DNA from: Sphingomonas sp. HMP6 | GTDB lineage: Bacteria > Pseudomonadota > Alphaproteobacteria > Sphingomonadales > Sphingomonadaceae | Direction of reading: 5' to 3' | NCBI RefSeq assembly: GCF_013374095.1 | Contig: NZ_AP022672.1 | Span: 3,303,501-3,367,500, forward strand | Length of the DNA stretch: 64,000 bases | Shown: positions 46,996-55,455 of the stretch, in pieces | Position numbering within the stretch: the first letter of the stretch is position 1 | Layout of the letters: every line of letters begins with the position of its first letter | Program-made: the position numbers and the translations under genes | The notes under the pieces: model-generated | Database searches by the model: none | What the model saw: only the letters and a program-made list of their open reading frames with translations | What the model was told of the DNA's origin: nothing

Positions 46996-48291
46996 ATGCC
47001 AGACGTCACTGCGGTACTCGATCATTACGATATCCTTCTGCGGCCCGATCCGGCGCGCACCGTTGTGCGGCCGTTCGGGCTCGAATACCCCGAGAGATTC
47101 CGTGTTGCCGGGCATAGCCGCGTTCAGGCGATCATCGATCGGGTCTTGTCGCTGAATGAAAACGCGCTCGCCGCCGAACTGGTGCAGATTGTGCAGTCGC
47201 TCGACGAACGGCACCGCGACGTCGATGCCATGCTGCTCCGGCGCTATGATGATATTGCCGCCAGCCTGCCTGCGCCACTGGCCACGCGCGAGGACCAGCG
47301 CCGTCTCATCGGCGCCTATTTCAGCGAGGAATTCTCCTACGAAGCGGCCGCGCTGTTCAACCCCAGCGCTGTCCTTGCCCCTGACCAATCGAATGCGCCC
47401 GACGGCGGCGTGCGCTTCGTTCTTTCGCTGCGCGGTATCGGCGAAGGGCATGTCTCCTCGGTCGCATTTCGGACCGGCAGCTGGACCCCTGGGCAAGCGT
47501 TCGCGCTGGATCCCCCCAGCCACGTCGCGGTACCGCCGATCATCGATGGGAATAGCGTCGCTGCCGGCGCGGTCGTCCGCCTTCACTGCGGCGGCGCACA
47601 TGAGATTTCGGAGACGGTGCTGTTCCCGATGCTGCCGAGCCAGCACCAGGGGATCGAGGATGTTCGTATGGTGCTCTTTACCGAAGACGATGGCTCGACG
47701 ATGTATCACGCCACCTATACCGCGTTCAGTGGCGCGGATGCACGGCCCGAGTTGCTCTCCGGCAAAGATTTTCACAGCTTCGAAATGCGTGCGCTGACGG
47801 GCGATGCGGCGGGGGCCAAGGGCATGGCGCTGTTCCCGCGCCGCATCGGCGGGCAGTATGTCATGCTCGGCCGGCAGGATAGCGAGAGCATCTGGCTGCA
47901 CCGCTCCGACGACATTCTGCATTGGGAGGGCGGGGGCAAGATCGTGTCGCCGCGCTATCCGTGGGAGTTCGTCCAAATGGGCAATTGCGGGTCGCCGATC
48001 GAGGTCGATGAGGGCTGGCTGGTGTTTACCCACGGGGTCGGGACGGTGCGCAATTACTGCGTCGGCGCGTGCCTGCTCGATAAGGATGATCCGTCGAAAC
48101 TGCTCGCGCGCACGCCCGAGCCGATCCTGCGGCCGAGTCCCGGTGAGCGCGACGGCTATGTCCCCAACGTCGTTTACAGTTGCGGCGCGCTCGCGGTCGG
48201 GCGCGATGTTCTGCTGCCGTTCGGGGTGGCGGACAATTTTACGGGGTTTGCCTCCACGACGGTCGATCGACTGCTCGCGGTGATGGAATAG
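46996..48291 (+). CDS. Glycoside hydrolase family 130 protein
   Basis: About 431 residues. LRPDPARTVVRPF at the N-terminus, FNPSAVLAPDQ, VRFVLSLRGIGEGHVSSVAFRTG and the later KDFHSFEMRALTGDAAGAKGMALFPRRIGGQYVMLGRQD with GNCGSPIEVDEGWLVFTHGVG are GH130 segments. The family contains mannoside phosphorylases and beta-1,2-mannosidases acting on beta-mannosides of glycans. No signal peptide is visible, so it is probably cytoplasmic. No neighbouring glycan genes identify the substrate. ATG 46996 suits the AGGGG ribosome-binding site better than the adjacent ATG at 46993. Confidence 0.85.
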   Translation: MPDVTAVLDHYDILLRPDPARTVVRPFGLEYPERFRVAGHSRVQAIIDRVLSLNENALAAELVQIVQSLDERHRDVDAMLLRRYDDIAASLPAPLATREDQRRLIGAYFSEEFSYEAAALFNPSAVLAPDQSNAPDGGVRFVLSLRGIGEGHVSSVAFRTGSWTPGQAFALDPPSHVAVPPIIDGNSVAAGAVVRLHCGGAHEISETVLFPMLPSQHQGIEDVRMVLFTEDDGSTMYHATYTAFSGADARPELLSGKDFHSFEMRALTGDAAGAKGMALFPRRIGGQYVMLGRQDSESIWLHRSDDILHWEGGGKIVSPRYPWEFVQMGNCGSPIEVDEGWLVFTHGVGTVRNYCVGACLLDKDDPSKLLARTPEPILRPSPGERDGYVPNVVYSCGALAVGRDVLLPFGVADNFTGFASTTVDRLLAVME

Positions 48292-48335
48292 GCGGTCAGC
48301 CTTCATAAAGGTGCTGGCGCACCTATATTTGACTC

Positions 48336-48956
48336 ATGAACGCGCTCCCCGATCTCGGCCCGCATGGCCCGCTCTATCTGCTAGTGGCGGGCGTCGTTGC
48401 AGTGATGATCCTCGCGCGGCGCGTGCCCGTTTTCGGCCGGCTGCTGTCGTTCGCGGTGACGGCGGGGGCGATCGTGGTCGTCACACTGCTCGTCGCCGAA
48501 CGCGCGCAATTCGATCCGATGTTCGCCAAGCTGGCGGAGCGTTTCTCGCTTGGCGGCCAGCAAATCGTCGGCCAGGAAATGCGCGTGCCGATCGCGTCCG
48601 ATGGCCATTTTTGGGTGCGCGTGAAACTGGGCCACGTCGAGCGGCGAATGCTCGTCGACAGCGGTGCCACCGTTACCGCCCTCTCGTCCGATACCGCAGC
48701 GCAAGCCGGGATCGAACCGAACGCCAACCTGGTTCCGGTGGTGATGCAGACCGCCAACGGATCGGTCGCCGCGCAAACCGCAGTCGCCCCAGAACTGCGC
48801 ATCGGCAACGTCGTCGCGCGCGACTTGCCTGTGGTCGTGTCCCCGGCGTTCGGCGATATGAACGTGCTCGGGATGAACTTCCTTTCGCGACTTAAATCCT
48901 GGCGCGTGGAGGATGGCGTGCTGATCCTCCAGCCGCACCACCCGCAGAAAACCTAA
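48336..48956 (+). CDS. Membrane-anchored retropepsin-like aspartic protease
   Basis: 206 residues. Two N-terminal hydrophobic segments (LYLLVAGVVAVMILA and LLSFAVTAGAIVVVTLLVA) precede a clan AA protease domain (about 85-200) with the active-site motif MLVDSGATVTALS and the flap and core GMNFLSRLKSWRVEDGVLIL. This fits the single-domain TIGR02281 family of bacterial retropepsin-like proteases, which act as dimers, here presumably in the periplasm. Its targets are not known. It converges on an SDR gene, with a terminator hairpin between them. Confidence 0.88.
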   Translation: MNALPDLGPHGPLYLLVAGVVAVMILARRVPVFGRLLSFAVTAGAIVVVTLLVAERAQFDPMFAKLAERFSLGGQQIVGQEMRVPIASDGHFWVRVKLGHVERRMLVDSGATVTALSSDTAAQAGIEPNANLVPVVMQTANGSVAAQTAVAPELRIGNVVARDLPVVVSPAFGDMNVLGMNFLSRLKSWRVEDGVLILQPHHPQKT

Positions 48957-48981
48957 ATCCTCCCCGTGGGCGGGGAGGATT
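48956..48981. terminator. Bidirectional terminator hairpin
   Basis: Perfect 11-bp stem AATCCTCCCCG / CGGGGAGGATT around TGGG, placed between two convergent genes, immediately after the protease stop and just before the SDR stop. No strong T-run follows; it may also be a CCTCCCC-family REP unit. Confidence 0.7.
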
Positions 48982-48987
48982 GCAGGC

Positions 48988-49776
48988 TCAGGCGTCGATG
49001 CTTGTTCCCAATGCGGCGTGGACCAGCCCGCCGTCGACCGTGATCGTATCTCCGATCACATAATCCCCTGCGCGGCTGGCGAGATAGATCGCGGCACCCG
49101 CCATATCCTCGTCCACGCCGATGCGCTTGGCCGGAATGCTCTGCGCGATCGCCGATCCGTGGTCGCGCGCTGCCTTGTTCATTTCGCTGGCAAACGCGCC
49201 CGGCGCGATCGAGGTGACGTTGATATGGTCGGTCACCAATCGTGCAGCCATCCGCTTGGTCAGATAGATCAGCGCGGCCTTGGACGCCTGATAGCTGTAC
49301 GTTTCCCACGGATTGAGCCGCTGCCCGTCGATCGACGTGATGTTGATCACCTTGGCGGGCTTGCCCGCGCTCGCAGCTTTTTTCAGCGGTTCGAACAGCG
49401 CCTGCGTTAGGAAGAAAGGCGACTTGACGTTGAGGTCCATCACCTTGTCCCAGCCTTTTTCCGGGAACGCCTCGAACGGCTCGCCCCACGCAGCACCGGC
49501 ATTGTTGACCAAAATGTCGAGCCGGTCGGTATGCTCGGCAAGCTGCGCGGCGAGCGCCTTGCAGCCCGCGACGGTCGAGACGTCCTGCGGCAGCGCGATG
49601 CACTTCTCGCCCAATTCCTTGGCGGTTTCGAAGCAGGCATCGGCCTTGCGGGCGGAGATATAAACCGTCGCGCCCTGCGCGATGAAGCCCGCAGCAATCA
49701 TCTTGCCGATCCCGCGCGAGCCGCCAGTGATGAGAGCGACGCGCCCGTCGAGGCGGAATAAGGTCGTGGTATCCAT
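48988..49776 (-). CDS. Short-chain dehydrogenase/reductase
   Basis: A 262-residue NAD(P)-dependent oxidoreductase. Cofactor motif LITGGSRGIGKMIAAG near residue 17, ILVNNAGAAWGEP, and the catalytic triad Ser in NITSIDGQ with Tyr and Lys in YSYQASKAALIYL; the C-terminal DTITVDGGL is standard. It resembles the RhlG/FabG-like group. I chose the ATG at 49776; an upstream in-frame extension is very basic and unlikely. The 90 bases between this gene and the acyl-CoA dehydrogenase gene upstream hold two short CCCCTC/GAGGGG hairpins. Confidence 0.92.
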   Translation of the reverse strand: MDTTTLFRLDGRVALITGGSRGIGKMIAAGFIAQGATVYISARKADACFETAKELGEKCIALPQDVSTVAGCKALAAQLAEHTDRLDILVNNAGAAWGEPFEAFPEKGWDKVMDLNVKSPFFLTQALFEPLKKAASAGKPAKVINITSIDGQRLNPWETYSYQASKAALIYLTKRMAARLVTDHINVTSIAPGAFASEMNKAARDHGSAIAQSIPAKRIGVDEDMAGAAIYLASRAGDYVIGDTITVDGGLVHAALGTSIDA

Positions 49777-49866
49777 AAAGTCTCTCCTTCTTCTTTTTCT
49801 TGCTCGCCCCCCTCGCGAGAGGGGAGCTACGGTGGCCGCTCTCCCCGCCATCGGGGCGAGGGAGAC

Positions 49867-51012
49867 TCATCCCCCCCGCTTGATCGTCTCGCGCGCGATG
49901 ATGATCTGCTGGATCTGGCTGGTGCCTTCGTAAATCCGGAATAGCCGTACGTCGCGGTATAGGCGCTCGATCCCGTAATCGGCGATATAGCCCGCGCCGC
50001 CGAAAATCTGCACCGCGCGGTCGGCCACGCGGCCGACCATCTCGCTCGCATAATATTTCGCCGCCGCCGATTCCATCACGACATCCTTGCCGGCATCCTT
50101 GGCGGCAGCGGTCTCGAGCACGAGCGCGCGCGCGACGAGCGATTCGGTCTTTGAATCGGCGATCATCGCCTGGATCAATTGATGCTCGGCGATCGGCTTG
50201 CCGAATTGCTTGCGTTCCGTCGCATAGGCCACGCAGTCCGCAAGCAAGCGCTCAGCAACGCCGACGCACACTGCCGAGATATGCAACCGCCCGCGATCGA
50301 GCACGCGCATCGCGATCTTGAAGCCTTCGCCCTCGGCGCCGAGCCGGTTCTCGGCGGGCACGATCACGTCGTCGAAATTGACGTCGGCGACCTTGGCGCC
50401 CTTTTGCCCCATCTTCTTCTCGGGCTCGCCGATGCTGACCCCGACCAGATCGCGCGGGACGAGGAAAGCGGAAACGCCGCGCGCGCCGGGATCGTCACCG
50501 GTCCGCGCCATCACCGTGAACAGATCGGCCTTGTCGGCATTGGTGATGTAGCGCTTGGTGCCGGAGAGCCGGTACGATTGCCCGTCGAACACCGCGCGCG
50601 TCTTCACCGCGCCTGAGTCCGACCCGACATCGGGTTCGGTCAGCGCAAAGCTGGTGATGATCTCCCCGCTCGCGATTTTCGGGAGCCACGCCGCTTTCTG
50701 TTCGGCATTGCCCGCCATGACGAGACCCTGCGATCCGATCCCGACATTGGTGCCGAAGGTCGATCGAAATGCCGGGGTCGTCCGCCCAAGCTCGATCGCG
50801 ACCTTGGCTTCTTCCAGCATGGTCAGGCCAAGTCCGCCATATTCCTCCGCGATCGACAGGCCGAACAGCCCCAGCTCGCGCATTTCCTGCACGACATCGG
50901 CCGGAATCGCATCAGCCTCCTCGACCTCCCCTTCGAGGGGGCGGAGGCGTTCGGCGACGAAGCGGCGCACCGTGTCGATCAACGCGTCGAAGGTTTCCGG
51001 GTCTAGGGCCAT
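49867..51012 (-). CDS. Acyl-CoA dehydrogenase
   Basis: A 381-residue FAD enzyme catalysing alpha,beta-dehydrogenation of an acyl-CoA. The helical N-domain (LIDTVRRFVAERLRPLE) is followed by the beta-domain with SFALTEPDVGSDSGAVKTRA and YRLSGTKRYITNADKADL, then the C-domain with VGRVADRAVQIFGGAGYI and the end YRDVRLFRIYEGTSQIQ, where the Glu of EGTS is the usual catalytic base. The chain-length preference cannot be told. The start MALDPETF is chosen because the upstream residues lack family similarity. With the SDR genes either side it suggests fatty-acid or related acyl degradation. Confidence 0.94.
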   Translation of the reverse strand: MALDPETFDALIDTVRRFVAERLRPLEGEVEEADAIPADVVQEMRELGLFGLSIAEEYGGLGLTMLEEAKVAIELGRTTPAFRSTFGTNVGIGSQGLVMAGNAEQKAAWLPKIASGEIITSFALTEPDVGSDSGAVKTRAVFDGQSYRLSGTKRYITNADKADLFTVMARTGDDPGARGVSAFLVPRDLVGVSIGEPEKKMGQKGAKVADVNFDDVIVPAENRLGAEGEGFKIAMRVLDRGRLHISAVCVGVAERLLADCVAYATERKQFGKPIAEHQLIQAMIADSKTESLVARALVLETAAAKDAGKDVVMESAAAKYYASEMVGRVADRAVQIFGGAGYIADYGIERLYRDVRLFRIYEGTSQIQQIIIARETIKRGG

Positions 51013-51172
51013 CGGTCTTTGTCCATTGCGTTCGGGTCTGGCGATGCGATGCCCGATCGCGCGGCCGCCCGCAAACCCGAAGTTCCAAAAAATGATCGGC
51101 TGCCTCACGTTGACCACACGTTTCACCGTACTAAGGTGACAAAAACGCCCTTGAGGGTTTTAGGAGAGTATC

Positions 51173-52006
51173 ATGCGGTTTGCGGGCAAGCGCGCCGTCG
51201 TCACCGGCGGCGCTTCGGGAATCGGGCGCGCGACAGCGCTGAGGCTGGCACGCGAGGGTGCCGAAGTGTGGATCGGCGATATCGATGTGGATGGTGGGCA
51301 GGCGCTCGCCGAAACGTCGAACGGGCGGATCCATTTCCACTGCACCGACGTGATGGAGGTGGCCGATATCGCCGCGCTGATGCAGGCGGTCGACGATGCC
51401 GGCGGGATCGACGTGCTGTTCAACAATGCGGGCGCCGGCGGCGCGCGCGAGAAGATCGACGCGATCAGCCCCGAAGATTGGGACCGCACGCAGAACCTCC
51501 TGCTGCGATCGGTCGCGATGGGCATCCGCTACGCCGCGCCATTGATGATTGCGCGGGGCAAGGGCGGGGCGATCGTCAACACCGCCTCGATCGCCGCGCT
51601 GCAGACCGGGGCCGCGCCGACCGCCTATTCGGTCGCCAAGGCGGGCGTGTTGCACCTCACCACGATGGCGGCGGCGGACCTGTCGCAGCACAATATCCGC
51701 GTCAATGCGGTGTGCCCGGGCTTCATCACCACCAACATCTTCACCTCGGCGCTCGGCATTTCCGGTGACAAGCGCGATGCCGCCAACGGCATGATCGGGC
51801 AGGTCGCTGCGCAGGCGCAACCGCTGCAACGCGCCGGTTTGCCTGAGGATATCGCCGCTGCCGTCGCCTATCTGGCAAGCGAGGATGCGAGCTTCGTTAC
51901 GGGCACGCACATCGTGGTCGATGGCGGCATGACGATCGGCCCGCGGCACAGTTGGGATGCGAATGCCCCGACGATGTTCGCGGCGCTGGAGGCGTTCGCG
52001 CAATGA
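51173..52006 (+). CDS. Short-chain dehydrogenase/reductase
   Basis: A 277-residue SDR with AVVTGGASGIGRATALRLA near residue 8, DVLFNNAGAGG, and the catalytic Ser of NTASIAALQ with Tyr-x-x-x-Lys in AYSVAKAGVLHL. The acidic residue after the second strand (WIGDIDVDG) suggests NAD rather than NADP. The ribosome-binding site is TTAGGAGAG. Its stop overlaps the start of a sugar-type symporter gene (ATGA), so the two form an operon, perhaps for uptake and oxidation of the same compound. Confidence 0.92.
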   Translation: MRFAGKRAVVTGGASGIGRATALRLAREGAEVWIGDIDVDGGQALAETSNGRIHFHCTDVMEVADIAALMQAVDDAGGIDVLFNNAGAGGAREKIDAISPEDWDRTQNLLLRSVAMGIRYAAPLMIARGKGGAIVNTASIAALQTGAAPTAYSVAKAGVLHLTTMAAADLSQHNIRVNAVCPGFITTNIFTSALGISGDKRDAANGMIGQVAAQAQPLQRAGLPEDIAAAVAYLASEDASFVTGTHIVVDGGMTIGPRHSWDANAPTMFAALEAFAQ

Positions 52007-53448
52007 GCGGCGCGGCACCGCTCGCGATTCCCGCCGCGCGCAAGCTCGGCGCGCAAAGCCGCTTTTCCTTCGGGATCGGCTCGATCGCGTACGGGGTGAA
52101 GGATAACGGCTTCGCCACGTTCCTGCTGCTGTATTACAATCAAGTCGTTGGCTTGCCCGCCAGCCAGGTCGGCCTTGCGATCATGGCGGCGCTGGTGGTT
52201 GAGGCGTTCGTCGATCCGATGGTCGGTTATCTGTCGGACCATACCCGCGGGCATTGGGGGCGGCGGCATCCGTGGATGTATGCCTCGGCCATTCCCGTCG
52301 CGCTCGGCTGGATCCTGCTGTGGAACCCGCCGCAATGGTCGCATGAGGCGACATTGGTCTATGTCTTCGGCAGCGCGCTGCTCGTGCGGATCGCATTGTC
52401 GGCGTTCGAAATCCCCTCCTCCGCGCTCGGCCCCGAACTCAGCTCGGATTATGACGAGCGCACCAAGCTTTTTTCCTATCGTTATCTGTTCGGCTGGGGC
52501 GGGGGCCTCGCGATGCTCGCGCTGGCATACGGTGTGTTCCTCGTGCCCGATGCGACGCATCCCGTCGGCACGCTCAACGCTGATGGCTATTCGCACATGG
52601 CCTATTTTGCGGCGGCGGTGATGGCGGGCGCGATCCTGCTGTCCTCGCTCGGGCTTCATCATGAAATCAAATATCTGCCCAAGATCGCGAAATCGACCGA
52701 GACCTTTGCCCAGCATTTCCGCGACTTTCGCCTGACCGTCTCCAATCGCGGATTCCTCATCCTGATGGCGGCGGGCGTGTTCGCCTACACCGCGCAGGGC
52801 GTATCCTTCGCGCTTTCGCTGTATATGTATCAGTTCGTCTGGCAGTTCGATCGCGGTGATTACAATTGGCTGTCGCTTGCGCTGATGATCGGCGCGCTCG
52901 GGGCGTTTTTCCTCGCGCCCGGCCTGACCAAGGGCGGGAACAAGCCGCGGATCGCAATGATCGCGTCCTTTGCAAGCGCGTCGCTGCTGGTGCTGCCCTA
53001 TGTCCTGCGCTTCCTCGGCGCATTTCCCGAAATCGGGTCGCCGCTGCTGCTGCCGCTGCTCCTGACGATCTTCGCGGCGAACACCGCATGCGGCGTATCG
53101 GCCTTCATCCTGGGCGCGGCGATGCTGTCGGACGTGGTCGAGGATTCCGAGCAGCGCACCGGCAAGCGATCCGAGGGTGTGTTCTTTGCAGGCGGCTTCT
53201 TCGTGCAGAAACTGGTCGGCGGACTTGGCATCTTCATGGCGAGCGTGATCCTGGCGTTCGCGGCCTTCCCGCAAGGTGCCAAGCCCGGTCTCGTGCCGAT
53301 CGCGACGATCGACCGGCTGACGCTGGTCTTCATCGTGCTGGAACTGACGCTCTACGGTCTCGCCGGCCTGTTCTACGCGCGCTTCCCGTTCGGCCGGGCC
53401 GAACACGAAGCGCGGCTGGTGCGTGCGTCGGTTATCCCGCCGGCCTGA
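52003..53448 (+). CDS. GPH-family cation symporter (MelB-like MFS transporter)
   Basis: 481 residues with 12 membrane helices. The N-terminal helix YGVKDNGFATFLLLYYNQVVGL, the cation-site Asp segment EAFVDPMVGYLSDHTRGHWGRRHPW, and the central PSSALGPELSSDYDERTKLFSYR loop are hallmarks of the glycoside-pentoside-hexuronide symporters. The transported sugar or glycoside is not evident. It is translationally coupled to the upstream SDR. Its last 17 bases overlap the end of a convergent lipoprotein gene. Confidence 0.9.
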   Translation: MSGAAPLAIPAARKLGAQSRFSFGIGSIAYGVKDNGFATFLLLYYNQVVGLPASQVGLAIMAALVVEAFVDPMVGYLSDHTRGHWGRRHPWMYASAIPVALGWILLWNPPQWSHEATLVYVFGSALLVRIALSAFEIPSSALGPELSSDYDERTKLFSYRYLFGWGGGLAMLALAYGVFLVPDATHPVGTLNADGYSHMAYFAAAVMAGAILLSSLGLHHEIKYLPKIAKSTETFAQHFRDFRLTVSNRGFLILMAAGVFAYTAQGVSFALSLYMYQFVWQFDRGDYNWLSLALMIGALGAFFLAPGLTKGGNKPRIAMIASFASASLLVLPYVLRFLGAFPEIGSPLLLPLLLTIFAANTACGVSAFILGAAMLSDVVEDSEQRTGKRSEGVFFAGGFFVQKLVGGLGIFMASVILAFAAFPQGAKPGLVPIATIDRLTLVFIVLELTLYGLAGLFYARFPFGRAEHEARLVRASVIPPA

Positions 53449-53884
53449 CGAACCCGCTCAGCACCCAGCCCGAGCGGCACGGGCCAGCATAAGCACGCGG
53501 ACCCGCCACCGAGGCGGTGACGCCGCAATCGCTGGTCGGGGCATCGGCCGGGGGCACCACGACCCCTTGCCAGCGCTGATCGAGCGAGCGCGTGCACAGG
53601 AACAGCGTTGATCCCTCGGTAAGCTGCGCTACCTCATCGGCCTCGGCGAAGGGTGCCGCCCGCAAGGGCAGATAGCGTTCACCCGACGGCGACAGGTTTA
53701 CGACCTCGCCGATGCTGGCGCAGGCGCGAAACGCCGGACCGCCTTCGCCGATGCGCACCGGCTTGACCCCCGGGGTCAGTGCAACCGCATTCGTTTGATA
53801 GAGGTCGGAATCATTGTCGCCGGCCATCCCCTCCCGTGAACAGGCGGAGAGCAACAGCAGGAACGCCAAGGCGGGATGTTTCAT
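53432..53884 (-). CDS. Hypothetical lipoprotein with SH3-like domain
   Basis: 150 residues starting MKHPALAFLLLLSACSREG, a lipoprotein signal with lipobox LSAC. The mature region has paired cysteines (FRACASIG, LFLCTRSLD, SDCGVTA, GPCRSGWVL) and the beta-strand pattern YLPLRAAPFAEADEVAQL ... WQGVVVP ... GWVLSGFV, typical of a bacterial SH3-type domain with disulfides. It is probably attached to the outer membrane and faces the periplasm; the binding partner is unknown. The ATG at 53884 is preferred over an upstream one that lacks a signal sequence. Confidence 0.8.
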   Translation of the reverse strand: MKHPALAFLLLLSACSREGMAGDNDSDLYQTNAVALTPGVKPVRIGEGGPAFRACASIGEVVNLSPSGERYLPLRAAPFAEADEVAQLTEGSTLFLCTRSLDQRWQGVVVPPADAPTSDCGVTASVAGPRAYAGPCRSGWVLSGFVRPAG

Positions 53885-54089
53885 GGGTTGATTCTTAGCG
53901 AACCGCTGCACGATTGGCGAGCAGGCATCCTCCGAAAGGACGGTCGCGGCACGGTGCACCGGGCACCCATCGCGCGTTCAACTCACTTCGTCCTAAAAGG
54001 TTCCGTCGAGCGCCCACCGGGGTTTTCAAGCCCGCTATGAGATGCTTTGACACACTCAACGAGTTCAAAACGACCTTTGGGGGGTCTTT

Positions 54090-54638
54090 ATGACAATCCG
54101 TACTTTGGCAGCGCGATTCGCGCTGGTGGTTTCCTGCGCGCTGATGACAGCGACCCCCGCCATGGCACAGTTCTGGCAGTGCGCGCCCTATGCACGGACG
54201 ATTTCGGGCATTGAGATTCGCGGCAATGCCAACACCTGGTGGGGCCAGGCCGCCGGTCGCTACGCGCGCGGCCACGCGCCGAAGGTCGGCGCCGTGCTCG
54301 CCTTCGCGGCGACCAGCCGGATGCGCCTCGGTCATGTCGCGATGGTCAGCGACGTAGTGAGCGACCGTGAAGTCCTGCTCACCCACGCCAATTGGTCGCG
54401 TCGCGGTGGCGTCGAGCGTGACGTGCGCGCGATCGACATTTCGGAAAATGGCGACTGGAGCCTGGTCAAGGTCTGGTACGGCCCGCAAGGCGGCCTCGGC
54501 ACCTCGGCGTATCCGACCAAGGGCTTCATCTACGCCGACCGCGCTCCGGCGCATGAAACCGGCGATGACGCGATTGAGCGCGGCGCGATGGCACCAGTGG
54601 TCATGGCAGCGCTCGATCTGGGCGACGTGCGCTTCTGA
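54090..54638 (+). CDS. Secreted CHAP-domain amidase
   Basis: 182 residues with a signal peptide (cleaved after AMAQ). The CHAP fold starts at once: the catalytic Cys31 in WQCAPYARTISGIEIRGNANTWW, then APKVGAVLAF, the catalytic His in RLGHVAMVSD and an Asn/His segment TLHANWSR-like (THANWSRRGG). CHAP enzymes cleave peptide cross-links or stems of peptidoglycan. The single-domain secreted form is common in sphingomonads. A GGGG ribosome-binding site precedes the ATG. It is monocistronic. Confidence 0.88.
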   Translation: MTIRTLAARFALVVSCALMTATPAMAQFWQCAPYARTISGIEIRGNANTWWGQAAGRYARGHAPKVGAVLAFAATSRMRLGHVAMVSDVVSDREVLLTHANWSRRGGVERDVRAIDISENGDWSLVKVWYGPQGGLGTSAYPTKGFIYADRAPAHETGDDAIERGAMAPVVMAALDLGDVRF

Positions 54639-54675
54639 AGCCGTTTTCGCTGAGGTCGACCCGCCACCGACGGTC

Positions 54676-54765
54676 GCCCTGAGCTTGACGACGGGCACAT
54701 CTCAACACTCGCTCGGCCCGCGTGCGGAGAGCAGGGCTTCGACAGGCTCAGCCCGAACGGGTTAG
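54676..54765. repeat. REP-like inverted pair (GTCGAAG family)
   Basis: A degenerate unit (CGCCCTGAGCTTGACGACGG, 54678-54697) and an intact inverted unit (GCTTCGACAGGCTCAGCCCG plus AACGGG, 54737-54762). They lie between the CHAP gene and msrB. Confidence 0.8.
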
Positions 54766-54814
54766 GGTAATCGCCGATCGGGCCAAGCAAGGCCAACCAA
54801 CGCCAATCAACGCG

Positions 54815-55306
54815 CTACGCCTTACCGGCGCTGAACGTCATCGCCACGCCATTCATGCAATAGCGCTTGCCCGTCGGCTTCGGCCCATCATCGAAGACAT
54901 GGCCGAGATGCCCGCCGCAGCGGCGGCAATGCACTTCGGTGCGCGAAAAGCCGAGCGTGCTGTCGACGCGCGTCTTCACCGCATTCGCCATCGGTGCCCA
55001 AAAGCTCGGCCAGCCGGTGCCACTTTCGAACTTGGCCTTGGAGGAAAACAGCGGCAGCGCGCAGCCGGCGCAAGCGAAGGTGCCGGCGCGGTGTTCCTTG
55101 TTGAGCGGGCTGGTGAACGGCGGTTCGGTAACTTCGCGGCGCAGCACGCCGTAAGCGGCGGGGGAAAGCTTCTTCTTCCATGCGGCATCGCTCAGCACCA
55201 GTTCGAATTTCTCGGGCGCGGCGGCAGTCGCCCCTTTGCAGCCGAACAGGACGACGGCGGCGGTGCCGAGTCCGGACAGCGTCAGAAAGGTGCGGCGGTC
55301 TTGCAT
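54815..55306 (-). CDS. msrB: Peptide-methionine (R)-S-oxide reductase, exported
   Basis: 163 residues. The N-terminus QDRRTFLTLSGLGTAAVVLFGC carries a twin-arginine-like motif and a possible lipobox Cys, so the enzyme is probably exported and lipid-anchored. The MsrB domain has zinc cysteine pairs FACAGCALPLF and CRRCGGHLGHVFDDGP, the GTGWPSFWAP substrate segment, and the catalytic Cys in KRYCMNG (usually RYCIN). It repairs methionine-R-sulfoxide in proteins, here in the envelope. The start ATG at 55306 is chosen; upstream residues add no function. Confidence 0.92.
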   Translation of the reverse strand: MQDRRTFLTLSGLGTAAVVLFGCKGATAAAPEKFELVLSDAAWKKKLSPAAYGVLRREVTEPPFTSPLNKEHRAGTFACAGCALPLFSSKAKFESGTGWPSFWAPMANAVKTRVDSTLGFSRTEVHCRRCGGHLGHVFDDGPKPTGKRYCMNGVAMTFSAGKA

Positions 55307-55455
55307 CGATATATCCTTCAACAATCTGCTCACTATACGCGCAAACATCGCGGATAGTTACGCGGAAGCCCGCGTGCCGGATGCGCCAATCCGAAACGCT
55401 TTCCTTTGGGTCCCGATGCGGTGGGCACGTTCAGTCGGCCCCGCGGTCGCGGCCT